Of a DNA stretch of 64,000 nucleotides, positions 27,914 to 35,918 are shown in pieces. The DNA lies in NCBI GenBank assembly GCA_030684395.1, contig JAUXTT010000017.1:62001-126000 (forward strand), written 5' to 3'. This DNA is from Bacteroidota bacterium. Its GTDB lineage: Bacteria; Bacteroidota; Bacteroidia; B-17B0; Aurantibacillaceae. The notes beneath the pieces are model-generated. The model was not told where the DNA came from. It saw nothing but the letters and a program-made list of their open reading frames with translations, and searched no databases. Made by a program: the position numbers and the translations under genes. Within the stretch, counting starts at the first letter, position 1. The number at the start of each line of letters is the position of its first letter.

Positions 27914-28555
27914 ATGGAATTTATTGACGAAAAGCTAAACGATTATTGTTTGCTTCATACTGAAGAGGAAGACGAGGTATTAAAAGAACTTCAACGCGAA
28001 ACACATTTGAAGGTAATGTCGCCGCGAATGTTGAGTGGGCATTTACAGGGTTCGTGGCTTAGTTTTCTTTCTAAAGTTGCAAACCCTGATTTGATTTTAG
28101 AAATTGGAACCTATACCGGCTATTCTGCCATTTGTTTAGCGAAAGGCTTAAACGAAAAAGGAAAATTGATCACTATTGATGTGAACGAAGAAACAGAATC
28201 GATCGCAAAGAAATATTTCCAAAAAAGCGGCTTCGAAAATAAAATAGAATTTGTTTTAGGAGATGCCAAACAAGTAATCCCTACTATAAAAGGACAAATA
28301 GATATTGTATTCATCGATGCGGATAAAAGAAATTACTCTCTTTATTATGATCTGGTAATTGACAAAGTAAGATCAGGAGGTTTGATTATAGCTGATAACG
28401 TGTTATGGAGTGGAAAAATTCTGGATCTTAATAAGAATAAGGATGCCGATACTATAGCAATACATCAGTTCAATGAAAAAGTGAAGAATGACAATCGGAT
28501 AGAGAAAATATTGCTTCCATTGAGAGACGGTTTGTTTGTGATGCGCAAAAAGTAA
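27914..28555 (+). CDS. Class I SAM-dependent O-methyltransferase
   Basis: A 213-aa member of the caffeoyl-CoA/catechol O-methyltransferase-like family. SAM-binding motif I is LILEIGTYTGYSAICLAKGL, followed by GKLITIDVNEE. The metal- and catechol-binding segment is DIVFIDADKRNYSLYYD, then GLIIADNVLWSGKI. The natural substrate in Bacteroidota is unknown. The gene appears to be on its own, between two repeat-containing spaces. Confidence 0.88.
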   Translation: MEFIDEKLNDYCLLHTEEEDEVLKELQRETHLKVMSPRMLSGHLQGSWLSFLSKVANPDLILEIGTYTGYSAICLAKGLNEKGKLITIDVNEETESIAKKYFQKSGFENKIEFVLGDAKQVIPTIKGQIDIVFIDADKRNYSLYYDLVIDKVRSGGLIIADNVLWSGKILDLNKNKDADTIAIHQFNEKVKNDNRIEKILLPLRDGLFVMRKK

Positions 28556-28560
28556 ATTTT

Positions 28561-28655
28561 AAGCACAGAGTCCCCCGAGTTTTTGTGAGTTTCACAGAGA
28601 ATTATTTAAAAATACCTCCGTGTAACTCTGTCCCCTCAGCGAACTCTGTGTTGAA
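28561..28655. repeat. Second CACAGAG-type interspersed repeat
   Basis: The words AGCACAGAGT, TTTCACAGAGA, GTAACTCTGT and GAACTCTGTGTTGAA fill the gap between the methyltransferase and comF. They match the repeat at 19891-20054, sharing the 12-mer CTCTGTGTTGAA. Confidence 0.65.
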
Positions 28656-28668
28656 TCATTGAAAAATA

Positions 28669-29349
28669 ATGATCAAGGACCTTATATCACTTTTTTATCC
28701 GGAGGTATGCGCCGCATGCGGGAATTCTCTTTTTAAGCACGAAGAAGTAATCTGTACCCAATGTTATGTTCATCTTCCTAAAAGTAATTATCACAAAGAC
28801 CCTAATAATCCATTACATAAAGTTTTAGTAGGCCGATTCCCATTTCAAGGAGCAACTTCCTTTTATCTATTCAATAAAAAGAGCAGGGTGCAAAAATTGC
28901 TTCATGAACTAAAGTATAAGAACAATCCGGAAGTGGGTGTACTAACCGGAAAATGGTTTGGTGAAGAATTAAAAGACACTGCATTTTCAAAAGCAGATGT
29001 TTTATTACCGGTTCCATTGCACCCAAGTAAACAACAACAAAGAGGTTATAACCAAAGTGGGAAGATTGCTGAGGGGATGAGTTCGAGCCTTGGCATTCAA
29101 TTGGAAGAAAATTTGTTATACAGAAGAACTGCCACCAAAACCCAGACTAAAAAGGATAAGGGTGATCGTTGGCAAAACGTGGAAGATATATTTGATATTC
29201 ATGACCAAAAGAAGTATGAAGGCAAAAGGGTTATTTTGATAGATGATGTGATTACAACAGGTGCCACTATAGAAGCCTGTGCCAATGCCTTGTTAAAAAT
29301 CAATAATGTAGAATTGTATATAGCCTCATTGGCATTTGCAGACCAGTAA
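28669..29349 (+). CDS. comF: ComF family phosphoribosyltransferase-like protein
   Basis: A 226-aa protein. The N-terminal zinc-ribbon CxxC pairs (CAACGNSL and ICTQCY) and the C-terminal PRPP-binding motif VILIDDVITTGATIEACA define ComF. The middle VLLPVPLHPSKQQQRGYNQS segment is the family hallmark. In naturally competent bacteria ComF helps take up single-stranded DNA; in others it is of unclear role. The next gene starts 21 nt later. Confidence 0.93.
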   Translation: MIKDLISLFYPEVCAACGNSLFKHEEVICTQCYVHLPKSNYHKDPNNPLHKVLVGRFPFQGATSFYLFNKKSRVQKLLHELKYKNNPEVGVLTGKWFGEELKDTAFSKADVLLPVPLHPSKQQQRGYNQSGKIAEGMSSSLGIQLEENLLYRRTATKTQTKKDKGDRWQNVEDIFDIHDQKKYEGKRVILIDDVITTGATIEACANALLKINNVELYIASLAFADQ

Positions 29350-29370
29350 AAATACCGTACTTTTGTTTTT

Positions 29371-29853
29371 ATGTCAGAATCAATTGCCATTACAGGAGAA
29401 ACAAAGGAAGAAAAATATCTATCATTGCTTCCACAAATAAAAGCGCTATTGGAAGGAGAGCAGGATTTAATCGCTAATCTCGCTAATCTAACCTCAGCCA
29501 TTAAGTATGGAATGGACTTTTTTTGGGTTGGTTTTTACTTTGTAAAGAATGGCGAATTGGTTCTTGGTCCTTTTCAGGGGACAATAGCCTGCACCCGTAT
29601 TAAAAATGGAAGAGGTGTTTGCGGAAGTTGCATGCAAAAGCAGGAAACTATAATTGTGGAGGATGTGGATGCTTTTCCCGGGCATATAGCTTGCAGTTCA
29701 TTATCCAAATCGGAAATAGTGCTCCCTGTTTTTAATTCTAAAAACGAGCTGGTGGCGGTTTTGGATGTGGATGATGATAAATACGCAACATTTGATACAA
29801 TTGATAAACAGCATTTAGAAGCACTTTGTAAAATTGCGGGTGCTTTATTTTAG
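29371..29853 (+). CDS. Free methionine-(R)-sulfoxide reductase (GAF)
   Basis: A 160-aa GAF-fold enzyme that reduces free Met-R-sulfoxide with thioredoxin. The three functional cysteines are present at 74 (IACTRI), 84 (GVCG) and 108 (HIACSS), with the same spacing of 10 and 24 residues as the E. coli fRMsr. It lies between comF and a lipoprotein gene and ends 1 nt before the latter starts, so they are probably cotranscribed. Confidence 0.92.
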   Translation: MSESIAITGETKEEKYLSLLPQIKALLEGEQDLIANLANLTSAIKYGMDFFWVGFYFVKNGELVLGPFQGTIACTRIKNGRGVCGSCMQKQETIIVEDVDAFPGHIACSSLSKSEIVLPVFNSKNELVAVLDVDDDKYATFDTIDKQHLEALCKIAGALF

Positions 29854-29854
29854 T

Positions 29855-31507
29855 ATGAGAACATTAATCTCCGCGATACTCCTTTTGCTTTTAGCTTCCT
29901 GTGCGCAGGTTGTTCCGCTAACCGGTGGAAATGAAGACGAGAAAGCCCCCCAGCCAACCGAATTAATCCCTGCTGATAAAACCCTAAACTTTAACTCAGA
30001 GAGAATTACGATCACCTTTGATGAATACATTCAGCTAAAAGACATCTTTAATCAATTAATCATTACCCCTCAATTAAAAGAACAACCTGAAATCAATGCT
30101 AATGGAAAAACACTAACCATTAAGTTCAATGAAACGTTAAGGGAGAATACTACCTATAAATTAATGTTCGGAAATGCCATTTGTGATATAACGGAAGGAA
30201 ACATATTAGCAGATTATGAATATTCATTTAGTACCGGTAGTTTTATAGATACACTTCAACTAAAAGGAGTGATAAGAGATGCTTATTCGGGAAAACCGGT
30301 TAAAGATAGCTGGGTAATGATGTATTTTGAAAACAACGACAGTGTAGTTTATAAATCAAAACCCGATTACCTTACCAAAACAAATGCAAACGGAATATAT
30401 ACATTAAAGGGATTAAAGCCGGGTTCTTATAAGATCGTTACTCTTATAGATAACAATAAAAACTACTTATACGATAATGGCGAGCTATTCGGGTTCAGAG
30501 AAGCGCCTGTTTCTGTTCCACAGGATAGCGTGGTTGAGATGAAGATGTTTAAGGAAAATCCGCCGAAGGTTTATATAAGTAAAACAGAGCATCTTTTACC
30601 TGAGAAGGTTAATGTTGTGTTTAATACAGGTATAGAAAAACTAAGCAGTGTATCCGTTACCAATACTAATGGGGTTCAAGTGACTGATTGTTCTTACAAA
30701 ATGAACCGTACTAAAGATACTTTACGTTTTTATTTTAATACCATGATAAACGACAGTGTTTATATAAAAGTAGGCTTTAATGACAACAAAGTTGATTCTT
30801 CCCTGGTTACTTTTTTAAGCGCCGATCAATTGCAGGTACAATTTTCCAAAAAGCGATTACCCTTCGAAATAAATTCGGTTCATAGAAGCGAATCAACCCT
30901 TCCCTATAATTTAATGGAGTATAAACTATATAGCACCTTTCTTATTTCGGGTACCGATAAAAATAAATTGGTGCTTAAAGAAAATGGCACAGTACTGGCA
31001 CCCGAAGCCTTATCTATTACACGGAGCAATGGCGATAGTGTAAGTATTCAACACAAATGGAAAAGTAATGCTGAATATGAGATCAGTTTGATGAAAAATT
31101 TCGCTAAAGATAATTTTGAAAGAGGGAGCGACTCGCTTGTGTTTAAATTTAAAACAAATGAAAAAAGTGATTATGGATCTCTGAAACTTCTGCTTTCTGA
31201 TCTTGAAAGCAATAATTATGTCGTTCAAATGATCAATTCACTAAATAAAGTGGTTTATGAAAAGTATATTGATGTTTCATTATTAAAAAGTGGTTCGGGT
31301 GGTAAAAACAGCTTCGAATTACAATTTAAAGATATTATACCGGAAACTTATACTTTGCGTTTAATCTCAGACATCAATAATGACAAGGCTTTTAGCCCTG
31401 GTGTATATCTCAAAAAAGTTCAAGCAGAAAAAACTTATACTTATCCTCAGGCAATAAAAATTATAAGTGATTGGGATGTTGAACAAATTTGGAACATTGG
31501 CCAATAA
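29855..31507 (+). CDS. Ig-like domain lipoprotein
   Basis: A 550-aa lipoprotein. ATG at 29855, right after the fRMsr stop, gives a clean signal and lipobox (LLLLLASCAQ). It opens with the Bacteroidota Big_5/SbsA-type Ig domain (VPLTGGNEDEKAPQPTELIP, then ITITFDEYIQLKDIFNQLII and TLRENTTYKLMFGNAICD). A carboxypeptidase-regulatory-like unit follows (NANGIYTLKGLKPGSYKIVT), then more beta domains. It should sit at the outer membrane; function is unknown. It is a frequent downstream neighbour of comF in Bacteroidota. Confidence 0.8.
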   Translation: MRTLISAILLLLLASCAQVVPLTGGNEDEKAPQPTELIPADKTLNFNSERITITFDEYIQLKDIFNQLIITPQLKEQPEINANGKTLTIKFNETLRENTTYKLMFGNAICDITEGNILADYEYSFSTGSFIDTLQLKGVIRDAYSGKPVKDSWVMMYFENNDSVVYKSKPDYLTKTNANGIYTLKGLKPGSYKIVTLIDNNKNYLYDNGELFGFREAPVSVPQDSVVEMKMFKENPPKVYISKTEHLLPEKVNVVFNTGIEKLSSVSVTNTNGVQVTDCSYKMNRTKDTLRFYFNTMINDSVYIKVGFNDNKVDSSLVTFLSADQLQVQFSKKRLPFEINSVHRSESTLPYNLMEYKLYSTFLISGTDKNKLVLKENGTVLAPEALSITRSNGDSVSIQHKWKSNAEYEISLMKNFAKDNFERGSDSLVFKFKTNEKSDYGSLKLLLSDLESNNYVVQMINSLNKVVYEKYIDVSLLKSGSGGKNSFELQFKDIIPETYTLRLISDINNDKAFSPGVYLKKVQAEKTYTYPQAIKIISDWDVEQIWNIGQ

Positions 31508-31789
31508 TTTTTTTTCATTCTCTTAAGGGGAATTTTAAATGTCAATCGGATACTGTTTTTATATCATCGTTCTTTAATAAAAACACTATGATGTCATGAA
31601 TGCCTTTATTCATAGTTGTTTCGAAGTGTTTGATTTTATAACAAATGGAAATGTGTTTTATAAATGCGATTTCGTTTTATAGTTATCTACATTCTTAACA
31701 AAAACATGTTAATAAAATAATTCACATTTTATTTATGAACATCAAATAATTTTTGTTACTTCGTATTAACAATTCAAAAAACAAAAACC
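31508..31789 (+). promoter_or_regulatory. AT-rich leader region of the histone H1-like gene
   Basis: A 282-nt, very AT-rich gap with no ORF or hairpin. It ends in a long A-rich leader before the ATG at 31790 and should hold the promoter of the small basic protein. Confidence 0.4.
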
Positions 31790-31936
31790 ATGGCAAAGAA
31801 AGCAGTAAAAAAAGCAGCTCCAAAAAAAGCAGCTAAAAAAGCAACAAAAAAAGCAGCTCCTAAAAAAGCAGCAAAAAAAGCTACAAAAAAAGCAGCTCCT
31901 AAAAAAGCAGCTAAGAAAGCAGCTAAGAAAAAGTAA
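31790..31936 (+). CDS. Histone H1-like Lys/Ala/Pro-rich protein
   Basis: A 48-aa protein made only of Met, Ala, Lys, Val, Thr and Pro, built from repeats of KKAAPKKAAKKATKKAAP. This is the composition of bacterial histone H1-like (Hc1/AlgP tail-type) DNA-binding proteins. It has its own terminator 6 nt after the stop and a long AT-rich leader, so it is a separate, likely well-expressed, transcript. Repeat number can vary by slippage. Confidence 0.8.
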   Translation: MAKKAVKKAAPKKAAKKATKKAAPKKAAKKATKKAAPKKAAKKAAKKK

Positions 31937-31942
31937 TAAAAG

Positions 31943-31968
31943 GTCCCGCTCAGCGGGACTTTTTTATT
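31943..31968 (+). terminator. Rho-independent terminator
   Basis: GTCCCGC/GCGGGAC with a 3-nt loop and six T residues, directly after the H1-like gene. Confidence 0.9.
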
Positions 31969-32127
31969 TTATACCTTTTCATTCTTTTCCGTAAGTTATT
32001 CAACTTAACAAGTAAGCCTCAAATAAATCCTTATAGCTTACATAAATCACAAACCTTTTATATATTTGCTCCCGGATTTATTGATTACAATAAATAAAGA
32101 GATATACCATAACTAAAAAAACAAAAC

Positions 32128-32646
32128 ATGAAGTATTTATTTGCAGTATCAATTGTTTGTATGTCATTACTATTCACGTCTTGCGGCGGAACCAAAGAGC
32201 AGGAACCTTTAGTTGCTCCTGCAGGAATGCGCTATTTAGATATTAGTAAAACAGGAATGAATTTAAACGTATTAACTCCTGATTCTACAAAAGGAACGCT
32301 TGATACTGTTTTACAATCCTGGGGGGCATACGAAATAAAAGCAGGCCCGAATTTTCAGATTTCCATTTTAGAAGACGGCGGAACAACTGAAACTAAAAAA
32401 TCGGATAATGGCAATGATGATGTAAATAAAGTAAAACAATATGTGATCGATGAGCCTAATACATTACTTTGGGAGTCAGGTATAGGTGATCTATCAGAAT
32501 TTCACTTCTTCCATTCAGCCAAAATTGGTGAGCGTACTTATGTATTTGAAGACATTAAAGGCGATCCGTTCACAAAAGAAGCAATTCAACAAATGTTAGA
32601 TGCTTGTAAACAAGCAAAAGAGATCATTAAAGAGAAAAAAGATTAA
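32128..32646 (+). CDS. Small lipoprotein, unknown function
   Basis: A 172-aa lipoprotein with a lipobox (LLFTSCGG). The mature part begins with an acidic linker, then a compact domain with GMRYLDISKTGMNLNVLTPD and ESGIGDLSEFHFFHSAKIG. It ends in a charged helix (KQAKEIIKEKKD). It looks like uncharacterised Bacteroidota lipoproteins. It is monocistronic, between two terminators. Confidence 0.6.
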   Translation: MKYLFAVSIVCMSLLFTSCGGTKEQEPLVAPAGMRYLDISKTGMNLNVLTPDSTKGTLDTVLQSWGAYEIKAGPNFQISILEDGGTTETKKSDNGNDDVNKVKQYVIDEPNTLLWESGIGDLSEFHFFHSAKIGERTYVFEDIKGDPFTKEAIQQMLDACKQAKEIIKEKKD

Positions 32647-32664
32647 GGTAGAATATTTTAAATT

Positions 32665-32709
32665 AAGTCCCATCATCCTGAGCTAGCCGAAGGAGATGGG
32701 ACTTTTTAT
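32665..32709. terminator. Bidirectional terminator between convergent genes
   Basis: AAGTCCCATC/GATGGGACTT stem with an inner TCCT/AGGA helix and T-run; it lies between the lipoprotein and ribE stops and serves both. Confidence 0.85.
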
Positions 32710-33290
32710 TTTTTGAGCATTTTTGCAATGTACTTCCCTACAATATCAAACTCGAGGTTTACTTCATCACCTACTTTTAGATATTTGAACACAGTGTTTT
32801 CGTATGTATAAGGAATAATACAAACAGAAAAGCTATTGTCACCGGAATCAACAACTGTAAGACTCGTTCCGTTTACACAAATACTTCCTTTCTCAACTGT
32901 TACGTTATTATTAACCGGTAAATGAGTAAAGGTATATTTCCAGCTTCCGTTTTGATCTTCAATTTTAGTACATATTCCTGTTTGATCTACATGCCCCTGA
33001 ACTATGTGTCCATCAAATCTTCCGTTTGCCGGCATACATCTTTCAATGTTAACATATGAACCTTCTTTCCAATTCTTGAGATTGGTTCTGTCCAGCGTTT
33101 CCTGAATGGCAGTTACTTTATACCCACCATCTTTAATATCCACTACAGTAAGGCAGATCCCGTTATGAGAAACACTTTGGTCTATTTTTAATTCAGCCAC
33201 AAATAGGCACGACAACCAAATATGTATATTGCTTTGTTCCCGTTCTATCTTTTCAATTTTAGCTACTGCTTCAACTATTCCTGTAAACAT
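32706..33290 (-). CDS. ribE: Riboflavin synthase, alpha subunit
   Basis: A 194-aa enzyme that dismutates 6,7-dimethyl-8-ribityllumazine to riboflavin. It has the two lumazine-binding beta-barrel repeats of the family, the first opening MFTGIVEAVAKI with SHNGICLTVVDI, the second at FDGHIVQGHVDQTG with GSICVNGTSLTVVD. Length is normal for the family. The upstream glycosyltransferase ends 18 nt before it in the same direction, so it may be cotranscribed with that gene and the GWxTD gene. Confidence 0.95.
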   Translation of the reverse strand: MFTGIVEAVAKIEKIEREQSNIHIWLSCLFVAELKIDQSVSHNGICLTVVDIKDGGYKVTAIQETLDRTNLKNWKEGSYVNIERCMPANGRFDGHIVQGHVDQTGICTKIEDQNGSWKYTFTHLPVNNNVTVEKGSICVNGTSLTVVDSGDNSFSVCIIPYTYENTVFKYLKVGDEVNLEFDIVGKYIAKMLKK

Positions 33291-33308
33291 CTTTTTTGTT
33301 TTAAAAGC

Positions 33309-34343
33309 TTATTCTATTAAATGCTCTATTTCCGAAAACCTTTTCTTCTTGCCAAGAAAATACAATGCAACAATATTACCTTTTAAGATTCCGGCTGATG
33401 AAACTTTAAAATCAGCTACTCTTTTTAAAGCCTTTCTTTTCCTCAATGTTGTTCCTAAGCTACCATAATATGCAAAATGTGCCTTTATTACTGCCCAACA
33501 ATGCTTGCCATCTCCGCTCAACAAAAACTTAGCTCCTGCTATGCCATCAAGTACTATACGATAGAGTACTTTCATAAACAGAAAGGGACCCGAATAATTT
33601 TTGGTATAAGTAATCAGATTGTTTCTAAAATTAAGATACGTTTTCCTTGGGCTTACTTTATTTAAGGTGCCACCACCAACATGAAATACTGTTGAGGAAG
33701 GAACTACATAGATCCTGTACCCTGTATTTTTCATTCTCCAGCACAGATCAATTTCTTCCATGTGCGCGAAATAATCTTCATCAAATCCATTTAATCCCTG
33801 ATACACGTTTGCTCTTACAAACATACAAGCACCTGTTGCCCAAAAAATTTCGCGGGTAGTATTATACTGGCCTTTATCCATTTCCACCACATCAAATATT
33901 CTTCCACGGCAAAATGGATATCCGTATTTATCTATAAATCCTCCTGAAGCTCCTGCATATTCAAATTGTTGTTTATTATGAAAAGCAAGTATTTTAGGCT
34001 GACAAGCAGCAATGGTTTTGTCTCCATCCATTAACTCAATAACCGGATCGATCCAACCCTGTGTAACTTCTACATCCGAATTAAGAAGAATATAATACTC
34101 GGCATCTATGTGTTGAAGCCCATCGTTATAACCTTTTGCAAAGCCCCCGTTATCTTTATTGATTACAATACTTACTTCAGGAAACTGATTTTTAAGAAAT
34201 TCAATAGAATCGTCGGAAGAATTATTGTCTACAACAAAAATAGATCCCGTAGGAGAATTTGAGATTACAGCCGGAAGAAATTTTTCGAGATAATGCTTAC
34301 CATTCCAGTTTAATATAACTACAGCAACTTTTATGGCCTGCAT
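33309..34343 (-). CDS. Family 2 glycosyltransferase
   Basis: A 344-aa GT2 enzyme, which transfers a sugar from a nucleotide donor. The N-terminal VAVVILNWNGKHYLEKFLP, the DNNSSDDS segment, NSDVEVT (the metal-binding DxD position here is SDVE) and FDEDYFAHMEEIDLCWRMKNTG follow the rhamnosyltransferase-like subgroup. The C-terminal part (about 240-300) has a hydrophobic helix that may anchor it. Its start lies 3 nt after the GWxTD gene, suggesting one operon with it. Confidence 0.88.
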   Translation of the reverse strand: MQAIKVAVVILNWNGKHYLEKFLPAVISNSPTGSIFVVDNNSSDDSIEFLKNQFPEVSIVINKDNGGFAKGYNDGLQHIDAEYYILLNSDVEVTQGWIDPVIELMDGDKTIAACQPKILAFHNKQQFEYAGASGGFIDKYGYPFCRGRIFDVVEMDKGQYNTTREIFWATGACMFVRANVYQGLNGFDEDYFAHMEEIDLCWRMKNTGYRIYVVPSSTVFHVGGGTLNKVSPRKTYLNFRNNLITYTKNYSGPFLFMKVLYRIVLDGIAGAKFLLSGDGKHCWAVIKAHFAYYGSLGTTLRKRKALKRVADFKVSSAGILKGNIVALYFLGKKKRFSEIEHLIE

Positions 34344-34346
34344 AAA

Positions 34347-35834
34347 TTATCTAGGGTTTGTAAAAAGGTCGTCAACACCTGAACCATAAGTGTTTTGACC
34401 CGGGGTTTCTACATCCAGATTTGGATTGGTTTGCGTACGTTGTTTCAATTTAAGTTGCCATCTGGTTTCTTTCACCTCACCTCTTGCGTCACTATGCAAG
34501 AGTTTAAAACAAGTTCCATCCAAATCTCTATTCCAGTAAATAAATTTTCTATTGGTTTGAAACTGTCCGGTTGCCGGATCTTTTAACCTATAATACTGCC
34601 ATATATCATAAGGGTATGAATCGGATTCGTTTGTAACCATTTGTTGCGAATCAGGCGGACCATATTGCAGGTAAACCCTGCCTCTATCGGTAAAGTACCC
34701 GGGCATTTTTCCACAAGAGAACACCTTGTTCACATATAATACCTGTTTGTAGTATTTAATCCACTCTTCTTCAGGGCTTTTATCGTTTCGGTTTTTCCAA
34801 AATGCGTATATGTATTGCTGCATCAATTTTGCATCGGCATTTTTAATTTGCGTTTCCTGCCAGTCGCGTTCAATAGACGTTGATATTGGCCATAAACACT
34901 CTATAAAAGACTTCAGTGTATCATTGTTGGTGTACTGGCTACTAAAAATTTGATTTGCATCAATAGCGGCTAAATTATCCAGATCAATTTTAGCCGAAGA
35001 GTTCCTTCGCTGAAAGAATAGTTTCTTTTGGCCTAAAACCAATCCCTTTTCATCTCTCACTTCGGTAACCAAATTATAATTTCCGGTAATTAAATCTTTT
35101 ATATCTATTTGCGAAAACAACATGTTCACCTTTTGCGATTTCTGTTTCGAAACAGAGAAGAACCCGTCAATTTTTTCAAGTGTTTCAGAAGATTCTAAAT
35201 AATACACCATTGCAACTCTTTTATCTGGACCCAAAACAGTGTCGGTTCCGTATGCTTCATTATAAAATATAAGTTTTGTAATATCTTCCGGATAATAATT
35301 AATAGAATAAGGAATCAAATCGTACCCGCTTTTACTCAGGATATTTGGCTTCACGGTTTTTTCAAAGGACTCTACTAATTCGATATCCGACATATTCACT
35401 TCTTTCTGAATATACTTAATTTCAATTTCCTCGGTAAAATTATATTTTTCAGGGATGCCGGAATTTTTATCCATTAAAGTGATTTCCATGGTGTACTTAC
35501 CCGGCTTTAAAAAAAAGCGTTGTACATCCACCAGGCTTGGGCGTTTTGCTGTATCATGCACTGTGGGCGTAATCAAATTATAATTATTACCTGCTTCAAC
35601 CTTTTTATTGGCATCCGAAAAAGTAATAAATACATTCACAGAAGCGGAAACTTTTTTAGCCGTGCCCTTAAATATCATTGAACTGCCAGCAACAGTAAGA
35701 TTTGTCTCTAAATAAGGTCCTTTTTCAGGGCTATAAAACACAGAATAGGATAAATATGATTTTAGTCCGCCGGCAGAAAAAGCGGGAAATAAGTGAGTTA
35801 GGAAAACCAAACTTATTAGAAGTACCTTTTTCAT
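34347..35834 (-). CDS. GWxTD domain-containing exported protein
   Basis: A 495-aa protein with a signal peptide (LISLVFLTHLFPAFSAG). The C-terminal GWxTD domain is recognisable by FSCGKMPGYFTDRGRVYLQYGPPDS followed by YPYDIWQYYRL, with the RGRVYLQYGPP box being diagnostic. The N-terminal half is beta-rich. Function is unknown; the domain is restricted largely to Bacteroidota and related phyla. The gene leads a run with the glycosyltransferase and ribE, and its start is 97 nt from the tRNA-Ser gene on the other strand. Confidence 0.85.
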   Translation of the reverse strand: MKKVLLISLVFLTHLFPAFSAGGLKSYLSYSVFYSPEKGPYLETNLTVAGSSMIFKGTAKKVSASVNVFITFSDANKKVEAGNNYNLITPTVHDTAKRPSLVDVQRFFLKPGKYTMEITLMDKNSGIPEKYNFTEEIEIKYIQKEVNMSDIELVESFEKTVKPNILSKSGYDLIPYSINYYPEDITKLIFYNEAYGTDTVLGPDKRVAMVYYLESSETLEKIDGFFSVSKQKSQKVNMLFSQIDIKDLITGNYNLVTEVRDEKGLVLGQKKLFFQRRNSSAKIDLDNLAAIDANQIFSSQYTNNDTLKSFIECLWPISTSIERDWQETQIKNADAKLMQQYIYAFWKNRNDKSPEEEWIKYYKQVLYVNKVFSCGKMPGYFTDRGRVYLQYGPPDSQQMVTNESDSYPYDIWQYYRLKDPATGQFQTNRKFIYWNRDLDGTCFKLLHSDARGEVKETRWQLKLKQRTQTNPNLDVETPGQNTYGSGVDDLFTNPR

Positions 35835-35918
35835 TGTAATGTTGGGATTTAAAAACAGGCGGGGACACTACAAATTTACGATTTTTTTACTAAAAAATTT
35901 GCAAATGGAAATAAAATA

